DNA of 64,000 nucleotides from Serratia odorifera (GTDB lineage Bacteria > Pseudomonadota > Gammaproteobacteria > Enterobacterales > Enterobacteriaceae). Where the stretch lies: NCBI RefSeq assembly GCF_900635445.1, contig NZ_LR134117.1:2170001-2234000 (forward strand), in the 5' to 3' direction. The notes below the pieces were generated by a model. It was given only the letters and a program-made list of their open reading frames with translations, was not told the origin of the DNA and made no database searches. Both the position numbers and the translations under genes were made by a program. Of the stretch, positions 57,789 through 64,000 are shown one piece after another. The stretch's first letter is position 1. Each line of letters starts with the position of its first letter.

Positions 57789-58709
57789 ATGAGCGATCGG
57801 TTGAATGGCATCTCGGTGTTTGTCACCGCCGTGGAGGCCGGCAATTTTGCGCTGGCGGCCAGCCGGCTGCATCTGTCACGTTCGGCGGTGGGCAAAACCA
57901 TCGCCCGGCTGGAGCAGCGGCTTGGCGTACGGCTGTTTCATCGCACCACCCGCAGCCAAAGTCTGACCGATGACGGTGCGTTGTTCTATGAACGTTGCCT
58001 GCGCGCGCTGGAGGAGATCCGCACGGCGGAAACGCTGCTGGAAAGTGGCAAACGGCAGGTGAGCGGGCGGCTGAGAGTATCGATGCCGGTACTGTTTGGT
58101 CGCCTGTGTATTGCGCCGATCCTGACCGAACTGGCCCGTGAACACCCACAGCTGGAACTGGAGCTGTCGTTTAACGACCGACTGGTGGACATGATCGAGG
58201 ATGGTTTTGATCTGGTGGTGCGCAACGGCGCGTTGCCGGACAGCGCACGGCTGGTGGCCCGGCGTCTGGGCAATCACCACATGGCGTTTTGCGCCTCGCC
58301 GGCCTATCTGGCGCGTTGTGGCGAACCGACCACGCTGGACGCGCTGGCGCAGCACGATGCGGTGGCCTATCTGCGATCCGGCACGATACGCAACTGGGAA
58401 GTGCCGCTGGAACAGGGTGAAACCCGGCTGATTGCGCCCCGGGCGCGGCTGGTGATGGACGATCTGCAAGCGCTGGCGGATGCGACGATGGCGGGGTTTG
58501 GCATCGGCTGGTTACCGTGCTGGCTGGTGCGCGATCAATTGCTCAGCGGTGAACTGGTACGGGTGTTGCAGCAGTATCCGGGTGCCGAGTTCAACGCGCA
58601 TGCCCTGTGGCCGCACACGCCGCATCTGCCGTTAAAGGTCCGTCTGGCCGTGGATGCGCTGGCGAACAAACTGCCCGCCAGCATGGCGTTGATTGAGGCG
58701 CAGCTGTAA
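57789..58709 (+). CDS. LysR-family transcriptional regulator
   Basis: 306 residues. N-terminal wHTH (FVTAVEAGNFALAASRLHLSRSAVGKTIARLEQRLGVRLFHRTTRS) and a LysR substrate-binding domain from about 90. ATG 57789 (MSDRLNGISVF) is chosen because the HTH begins about ten residues later. Divergent from the MDR oxidoreductase, the usual arrangement for a LysR protein and its target. Confidence 0.9.
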   Translation: MSDRLNGISVFVTAVEAGNFALAASRLHLSRSAVGKTIARLEQRLGVRLFHRTTRSQSLTDDGALFYERCLRALEEIRTAETLLESGKRQVSGRLRVSMPVLFGRLCIAPILTELAREHPQLELELSFNDRLVDMIEDGFDLVVRNGALPDSARLVARRLGNHHMAFCASPAYLARCGEPTTLDALAQHDAVAYLRSGTIRNWEVPLEQGETRLIAPRARLVMDDLQALADATMAGFGIGWLPCWLVRDQLLSGELVRVLQQYPGAEFNAHALWPHTPHLPLKVRLAVDALANKLPASMALIEAQL

Positions 58710-58727
58710 AGACGGCGTTATCCGCGC

Positions 58728-59387
58728 TCAGGAGGCGCTGCGCTTTTTACGCCAGATCACCAGCATCGCGCCGAGCAGGCCAATCACCAGCAGCACGATC
58801 GGCAGGATCATCAACCCGGCCATCACCTGATCTTCGTAGCGTTTTACCAGCGGGATTTGGCTGAACGCATAGCCGAGGCTGACCACGGCACCGACCCAAA
58901 TCACCGCGCTCAGCCAGTTGAAGAACTGGAAACGGCTATTGCTGAGACCGGAGATGCCGGCGATGGTGGGCAGCAAAGTGCGCACAAACGCCAGAAATCG
59001 GCCGATCAGCAGCGCCATCAGGCCATGGCGGTTAAACAGCATATGCGCCCGCTGGTGGTACTGCACAGGCAGTTGCAACAGCCAGCTTTTCACCAGACCG
59101 GTATGGCCGAGCCAGCGGCCCTGCAGGTAGCTGAGCCAACAGCCGAGGCTGGCGGCCAGCGTCAGCAGAAGCAGGGTCGGCACGAAGGCCATGACGCCCT
59201 TGGCAATCAGGGCACCTGCCAGCAGCAGCAGGCTGTCGCCGGGCAGGAAGGAGGCGGGGAGTAAACCATTTTCCAAAAACAGTGTGGTGAAAAGCACTGC
59301 GTAAACCACCCAGATCACGCCGGGATCGGCCAAGGCCGTAAAGTCCTGTTGCCAAAGCGCGTGAACAATCTCTCTCAATACATCCAT
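58728..59387 (-). CDS. yghB: DedA-family membrane protein YghB
   Basis: 219 residues, the same as E. coli YghB, with about five or six membrane segments. Motifs FLENGLLPASFLPGDSLLLLAG and GRFLAFVRTLLPTIAG (DedA/SNARE-associated signature with the functional Glu/Asp and Arg). E. coli YghB and YqjA are redundant and required for division and proton-motive-force homeostasis. The start at 59387 matches the E. coli N-terminus. The 256-bp gap to metC holds only a weak hairpin near 59610-59625. Confidence 0.93.
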   Translation of the reverse strand: MDVLREIVHALWQQDFTALADPGVIWVVYAVLFTTLFLENGLLPASFLPGDSLLLLAGALIAKGVMAFVPTLLLLTLAASLGCWLSYLQGRWLGHTGLVKSWLLQLPVQYHQRAHMLFNRHGLMALLIGRFLAFVRTLLPTIAGISGLSNSRFQFFNWLSAVIWVGAVVSLGYAFSQIPLVKRYEDQVMAGLMILPIVLLVIGLLGAMLVIWRKKRSAS

Positions 59388-59643
59388 TCTATGTCCTGTT
59401 GCGCCGGTGCGGGGTAAAGCGAATAGCGATATGCCCAGAATCAACGGAGGTGCGGGAAGGCGGCGGCCGAGCGACCCGGGGGCGCTTACTCCGTCAGGCG
59501 GCAAGTAAGGCGGCCAACACGCTAACAGCTTCACGTAAGGTGGCTATAGTGTACCCCTAATGGTTTCACAGCACATTAAACCAGAGGTAGAAATGTGTGC
59601 CAAAAGGCGCTTTTAGCGATGCGTTATGGCCGTGACTCAGCAA

Positions 59644-60834
59644 TCAGCTGGCGATACGCGCAAAACCGGCAGCCAGATCGTCGATCAGATCCTGTACGTT
59701 TTCCAGACCGATATGCACCCGTACCAGCGTACCGACAAAATCAACGCCGCCCGCCGGGCGAATAGCGTCCAGTTCTTCGGGCTGATTGGCCAGGATCAGC
59801 GACTCAAAGCCGCCCCAGGAATAGGCCATGGTGAAATGGCGGAAGTTGTCGAGATAATCGGTCAACTGTTGTTCGCTTAGCCGCTGCGTCAACACAAAGG
59901 AAAACAGGCCGTTACAGCCGTTGAAATCACGTTGGTAAAATGCATGGCCCTTGCAGCTCGGCAGCGCCGGGTGATTTACCCTCGCCACTTCCGGGCGTTC
60001 GGCCAGCCATTGCGCCACCGCAATACTATTTTGTTCATGCTGTTTTAGCCGCACCGCCAGGGTGCGCAAGCCGCGGCTGGCCATATAGGCGGTATCGGCA
60101 TCGACCATCTGGCCCATCAAATAGGAATACTCGCGCAGTTGATCCCAACAGCGGGCGTTGGCAACGGCGGTGCCGAGCATATAGTCGGAATGGCCGATGA
60201 TGTATTTGGTGCCGGCCTGAATGGAGATATCGATGTCGAACTCCAGCGCCTTGAACAGAACCCCTGCCGCCCAGGTGTTGTCGATCATGATGACAATCTC
60301 CGGGTTGACGGCGCGAATGGCCTTGACCATGGCAGGAATATCCTGCACCTCCATGGTGATGGAGCCGGGAGACTCCAGAAACACCACTTTGGTATTGGGC
60401 TGGATCAGCTCGGCAATGCCGGCGCCGATCAGCGGATCGAAGTAGCCGGTGGCGACATTCATGCGGCCGAGAATATGGGTGCAGAAGTCCTGCGTCGGTT
60501 CATACACCGAGCCGGTCACCAGCACGTGGTCGCCGGCGCTGACGAACGACAGGATAGCGTTGGACACCGCCGCTGCACCGCACGGGTAGAGCACGCAGCC
60601 CGCGCCGCCTTCCAGTTCGGTCATCGCGTCCTGCAGTGCAAAGTGGGTCAGGGTACCGCGCCGGCCATAAAACAGTTCGCCATGCGCCCGCTGGGCGGTA
60701 GCTTGCCGTTTTGCCGCCACGGAATCGAACACCAGTGAAGACGCACGCTGCGTGACCGGGTTAACCGCTCCCTGGGTATAGCGTTTACTGCGGCCAACGC
60801 CGATCAACGCGGTTTCAAGATGTTTGGACGTCAT
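59644..60834 (-). CDS. metC: Cystathionine beta-lyase
   Basis: 396 residues, PLP fold type I. Schiff-base Lys210 (SIQAGTKYIIGHSD), TLTHFALQDAM and YPCGAAAVSNAIL (cofactor phosphate) are in place. It cleaves cystathionine to homocysteine, pyruvate and ammonia in methionine synthesis. Next to yghB as in E. coli, but exbB is not its upstream neighbour; a TRAP operon is. A possible MetJ site lies 70 bp upstream. Confidence 0.95.
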   Translation of the reverse strand: MTSKHLETALIGVGRSKRYTQGAVNPVTQRASSLVFDSVAAKRQATAQRAHGELFYGRRGTLTHFALQDAMTELEGGAGCVLYPCGAAAVSNAILSFVSAGDHVLVTGSVYEPTQDFCTHILGRMNVATGYFDPLIGAGIAELIQPNTKVVFLESPGSITMEVQDIPAMVKAIRAVNPEIVIMIDNTWAAGVLFKALEFDIDISIQAGTKYIIGHSDYMLGTAVANARCWDQLREYSYLMGQMVDADTAYMASRGLRTLAVRLKQHEQNSIAVAQWLAERPEVARVNHPALPSCKGHAFYQRDFNGCNGLFSFVLTQRLSEQQLTDYLDNFRHFTMAYSWGGFESLILANQPEELDAIRPAGGVDFVGTLVRVHIGLENVQDLIDDLAAGFARIAS

Positions 60835-60903
60835 GCAGGCTCACCCTATTGCTGTTCACTGGCAGAATGTTTGCTACGTTAACATGACGTCGCTTAGCCA
60901 TCC

Positions 60904-60919
60904 AGACGTTTTTACATCT
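60904..60919. promoter_or_regulatory. Candidate tandem met box (MetJ operator)
   Basis: Read on the minus strand, AGATGTAA-AAACGTCT: the second unit matches the met box AGACGTCT at 7 of 8 positions, the first at 5 of 8. MetJ needs at least two adjacent boxes. It lies upstream of metC and between it and the TRAP genes. Confidence 0.45.
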
Positions 60920-60928
60920 ATATCTTGC

Positions 60929-62218
60929 TCAGCCCATCAAACCAAACAGATGCGGCAGCCACAGTGAGATGGCGGGGATATAGGTTACCAACAGCAGCAC
61001 CATAAACAGCACGCAGTAGAATGGCATCATGGCCTTCACTACCGCTTCTATCTTCTGCTTGCTCACTGCGCTGGCAACGAACAACACCGACCCTACCGGC
61101 GGCGTGATCAGGCCGATGCCCAGATTGACCATCATGATCATGCCGAAGTGTACCGGATCGATGCCCAGCGCATTGGTCACCGGCAACAGCACCGGCGTCA
61201 GGATCAGAATCAGCGGCGCCATGTCCATCAGCGTGCCGAGCACCAGCAGCATCACGTTGATGCACATCAGGATCACGTACTTGTTTTGCGAGATGGCGGT
61301 AAAGAACTCGGTAATGCGCATCGGCAGCTGCATGTAGGTCATCACCGCGCCAAAGCAGGCGGCAAAGCCGATCAGAATCATCACGATGGTGACGGTTTTG
61401 ATGGTGCGATACATCAGGTTGGGCAGCTCCGACCATTTGTAGTCGCGGTAGATGAACATGGTGACGAAGAACGACCACAGACAGGCAATGGCGGCGGACT
61501 CGGTGGCGGTGAACACGCCGGACATGATGCCGCCCATGATGATCACCACCGTCATCAGACCCCACAGCGTGTCGAGGCAGATTTTCAGCGCCTCGCGAAA
61601 CGGGATCGCCTCACCTTTCGGGTAGCCGCGCTTATGGGCAAAGCCGACGCACATTACCATCAGCGATGTGCACAGCAACAGTCCCGGCAGAATGCCGGCG
61701 ACAAACAGCGCGGCGATCGATACCGTACCGCCGGCCGCCAGCGAATAAATCACGGCGTTGTGACTGGGCGGGATCAAGATGGCCTGGACCGAACCGCTGG
61801 CGGTGACCGAGGCGGCGTAGTCGCGCGGATAGCCCTTTTTCTCCATTTCCGGCACCATCACCGAGCCGATCGACGCGGTATCCGCCACCGACGAGCCGGA
61901 AATGGCGCCAAAAAAGGTAGAGGCGACTATGTTCACCAACGACAGGCCACCGCGCACGAAGCCGACAAAGATATAGGCGAAGCTCACCAGCCGCCGTGCG
62001 ATGCCACCTTCCGCCATGATGGCACCGGCAAGAATAAAGAACGGGATCGCCAGCAGCGAAAACTTGTTCACGCCGTTGGTCATCTGGATCATCAGCGCCT
62101 CCAGCGGCAGATCGATCCATAACGCGCCGGCGATGGCGCTCAAGCCGACGGCGTAGGCCACCGGCACCCCGACCGCCAACAGCACGGCGAGGGAACAAAG
62201 CAGAATAAATGCGTCCAC
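60929..62218 (-). CDS. TRAP transporter large permease subunit (DctM)
   Basis: 429 residues, about 12 membrane segments. Family signatures GSSVADTASIGSVMVPEM, LIPPSHNAVIYSLAAGG and NLGIGLITPPVGSVLFVASAV are seen. It is the Na+- or H+-coupled permease of a tripartite ATP-independent transporter, third in the dctPQM order with 12 nt to dctQ. Confidence 0.93.
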   Translation of the reverse strand: MDAFILLCSLAVLLAVGVPVAYAVGLSAIAGALWIDLPLEALMIQMTNGVNKFSLLAIPFFILAGAIMAEGGIARRLVSFAYIFVGFVRGGLSLVNIVASTFFGAISGSSVADTASIGSVMVPEMEKKGYPRDYAASVTASGSVQAILIPPSHNAVIYSLAAGGTVSIAALFVAGILPGLLLCTSLMVMCVGFAHKRGYPKGEAIPFREALKICLDTLWGLMTVVIIMGGIMSGVFTATESAAIACLWSFFVTMFIYRDYKWSELPNLMYRTIKTVTIVMILIGFAACFGAVMTYMQLPMRITEFFTAISQNKYVILMCINVMLLVLGTLMDMAPLILILTPVLLPVTNALGIDPVHFGMIMMVNLGIGLITPPVGSVLFVASAVSKQKIEAVVKAMMPFYCVLFMVLLLVTYIPAISLWLPHLFGLMG

Positions 62219-62230
62219 GGGCGAGCTCCG

Positions 62231-62737
62231 TCAGGTATTGCCGAGCAGGACCACCGGGCGGTGGTGCTGCGAGCCAAATAGCAGCCGTTCAATCACGAAC
62301 AGCAAGGTAACGGCTGAACCGATCGGCAGCGGCAGATAGGCCTGGCCGGCGGTCAGCAGCGGAAACTCGGCGACCGGCTGCAGCCATAGCTGACTGCACA
62401 GCGCGTAGCCGTAATAGATGATGAACAGGAAAATCACCACCATCAGCAGATCCGCCAGCCGGGCGCACAGACTCTGTAACGCCGGTGACAGACGGTCGAT
62501 CAGCATATTGACGGCGATGTGCGATCCGGCGCGGTAACTGACCGCCGCGCCGATAAAGGTAAAGGTCACCATACACAGAATGGCGATCGGTTCTGGCCAG
62601 GCGGCACCTTCGTTCAGTACGTAGCGGCTGAAGATGCCGATTGGGATCACCGTCACCATCGCCAACAGGGCAATGCCGGCGATCCACATTGAAACGCGGT
62701 ACAGCACATCCATTGCCTGGTGATAAGCGTGCGCCAT
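62231..62737 (-). CDS. TRAP transporter small permease subunit (DctQ)
   Basis: 168 residues, four hydrophobic helices, starting MAHAYHQAMDVLYRVSMWIAGIALLAMV; the segment EGAAWPEPIAILCMVTFTFIGAAVSYRAGSHIAV is typical of DctQ. Pairs with the large subunit in the inner membrane. Located 54 nt after the binding-protein gene. Confidence 0.92.
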   Translation of the reverse strand: MAHAYHQAMDVLYRVSMWIAGIALLAMVTVIPIGIFSRYVLNEGAAWPEPIAILCMVTFTFIGAAVSYRAGSHIAVNMLIDRLSPALQSLCARLADLLMVVIFLFIIYYGYALCSQLWLQPVAEFPLLTAGQAYLPLPIGSAVTLLFVIERLLFGSQHHRPVVLLGNT

Positions 62738-62791
62738 GAGATACCTCCGCCGGAACAGGGAAGGGCGCGGTTAACCGCGCCCGCAATTGCG

Positions 62792-63769
62792 TTATTGCAC
62801 CGCGTTGATACGGTCGATCAGATCCTGGTGCGACTTGCCGTATTGGTCGCGCACCGGCTGTGTGGCCTTGTAGTAATAGTCGCGGTCGATGTCATGGAAC
62901 TGCACGCCGCCGGCTTTCATCTTCTCCAGCGCTTGCTGGTTATACGCCGCCCACAGGGTACGCTGCTCGTCCTGCGCTTCCTTGGCCAGTTTGAGGATCA
63001 GCTTCTGGTCATCCGGCGTCAGTTTGTCCCATTTGGTTTTTGAATAGAGGAACAGCTCGGGAATGATGAAATGGCCGCTGAGGGTGTAGTTTTTCGCCAC
63101 CGGCATATAGTTATGGGCAATAAAGGTCGGCGGGTTGTTTTCCGCACCGTCGATTACCCCGGTCTGCATACCGCTGAAGACTTCGCTGACGCCCATGCTG
63201 ACGGCGTTGGCGCCCATCGCCTTCAGGGTTGCCAGCGCAATCGGACTGCCCTGCACGCGGATTTTCATCCCTTTCAGATCTTCCGGTTTCACCACCGGCT
63301 GCTTGGTAATCAGGTTGCGGGTGCCTGAATCCATCCAGCCAAGGAACACCAGACGGGAAGCGGGGTTGTTGGTGATCTTGTCGCCGATCTCTTTGCCGAT
63401 TTCGCCGTCCAGCACCTTGTGCAGATGATCTTCGTTGCGGAAAATATACGGTAAGGTAAAGACATCGATTTCCGGCAGGATCGCCGCCACCGGTGCCATC
63501 GAGACGCGGATCAGGTCAATGGCGCCGATTTGCGCCTGTTCGATCATCTGCTTTTCGTCGCCCAGCATGCCACCGGGAAAGGTTTTCATCTCCAGACGGC
63601 CGTCGGTTGCCGCCTTCAGCTTTTCGCCCATGTGCTGCACGGCGACCACGTTGGGGTAACCTTCCGGGTGAACATCGGCGGCTTTGATTTGCTGTGCCAG
63701 CGCGCTCTGGCTGCACAACAGCGCGCTCAGGGCAAGGCACAGACCTGATAAGGCGTGAGGCAATTTCAT
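62792..63769 (-). CDS. TRAP transporter substrate-binding protein (DctP family)
   Basis: 325 residues with a Sec signal peptide (MKLPHALSGLCLALSALLCSQSALAQ). Conserved DctP features: MIEQAQIGAIDLIRVSM, GWMDSGTRNL, and GMKIRVQGSP with the Arg that holds the substrate carboxylate. The substrate is therefore probably an organic or sugar acid; which one cannot be told. The start at 63769 gives the signal peptide; the frame is open upstream without similarity. First gene of the operon. Confidence 0.92.
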   Translation of the reverse strand: MKLPHALSGLCLALSALLCSQSALAQQIKAADVHPEGYPNVVAVQHMGEKLKAATDGRLEMKTFPGGMLGDEKQMIEQAQIGAIDLIRVSMAPVAAILPEIDVFTLPYIFRNEDHLHKVLDGEIGKEIGDKITNNPASRLVFLGWMDSGTRNLITKQPVVKPEDLKGMKIRVQGSPIALATLKAMGANAVSMGVSEVFSGMQTGVIDGAENNPPTFIAHNYMPVAKNYTLSGHFIIPELFLYSKTKWDKLTPDDQKLILKLAKEAQDEQRTLWAAYNQQALEKMKAGGVQFHDIDRDYYYKATQPVRDQYGKSHQDLIDRINAVQ

Positions 63770-64000
63770 CTGATAATCTCCCGAGTGTTGGGCGGTGACA
63801 ATAACCGTTTGTTTTTTAATCATCCCGATGGCAAAGCGATTGCGGAGGGGGGCGGGTTGCGCCAGTGCATCGCATTTCCATGACAAAAGATAAACACAGT
63901 TGAAACCTATTTGCTACATAAGTGAAAAGCTGTTTTAAAAATCCTTGATCGCCGTCACTGTGCATTTTCCCTGCATGCGGCTTTTCGTGATGTGGTTAAA
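63770..64000. promoter_or_regulatory. Upstream region of the TRAP operon
   Basis: 231 bp up to the window edge. AT-rich around 63890-63950, as for a promoter on the minus strand. I saw no clear CRP site or known operator, and any divergent regulator would begin outside the window. Confidence 0.3.

Overview
The window is a chromosomal segment from a member of the Enterobacterales, most likely Serratia or a close Yersiniaceae relative. Gene order follows the E. coli 66-69 min region (ileX-mug-rpoD-dnaG-rpsU-tsaD-plsY-folB-uppP-cca, ygiM-ygiF-glnE-hldE, ubiK-ribB-zupT-ygiD-ygiC-ygiB, tolC-nudF-yqiB-cpdA-yqiA-parE, mdaB-parC-plsC-ftsP-ygiQ, dkgA-yqhD-yqhC, yghB-metC). Protein sequences are close to but distinct from E. 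coli and the sequence is GC-rich. The genus is an inference from gene content and was not tested by a search.

Layout. 1-4740 is accessory: the 3' part of an Rhs polymorphic toxin, an unrecognised C-terminal toxin tip, its overlapping putative immunity gene, and debris of mobile DNA (a transposase C-terminus and what looks like the 5' end of a group II intron) next to tRNA-Ile2. 4793-14546 is core information processing and envelope synthesis. 14724-17424 is a single-gene PTS permease behind a tandem palindromic operator, with a MalI-like LacI regulator. 17524-30509 is core again, with the FMN riboswitch on ribB. 30682-35912 is a dihydroxyacetone kinase island (dhaKLM and dhaR) placed between ygiB and tolC. 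36051-47112 is core (tolC, cAMP phosphodiesterase, topoisomerase IV, plsC). 47249-51903 holds ftsP, a degenerate PfkB-fold protein and ygiQ. 52731-58709 is an aldehyde and electrophile detoxification neighbourhood (dkgA, yqhD, a nitroreductase, yqhC, a zinc-free MDR oxidoreductase and a LysR regulator). 58728-63769 is yghB, metC and a three-gene TRAP transporter.

The DNA carries at least 13 apparent one-base indels in nine genes, mostly in homopolymer runs and all before position 37,600. They include essential genes (rpoD three times, dnaG). I read them as sequence errors and annotate these genes at full length, naming each break. The most original biology is the Rhs toxin/immunity cassette. 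Next come newly noticed operators: paired GTTTCA-N3-TGAAAC sites before dhaK, tandem TAGAACGTTCTA sites before the PTS gene, and a Fur-like box before zupT. No CRISPR array, prophage or rRNA operon is visible.
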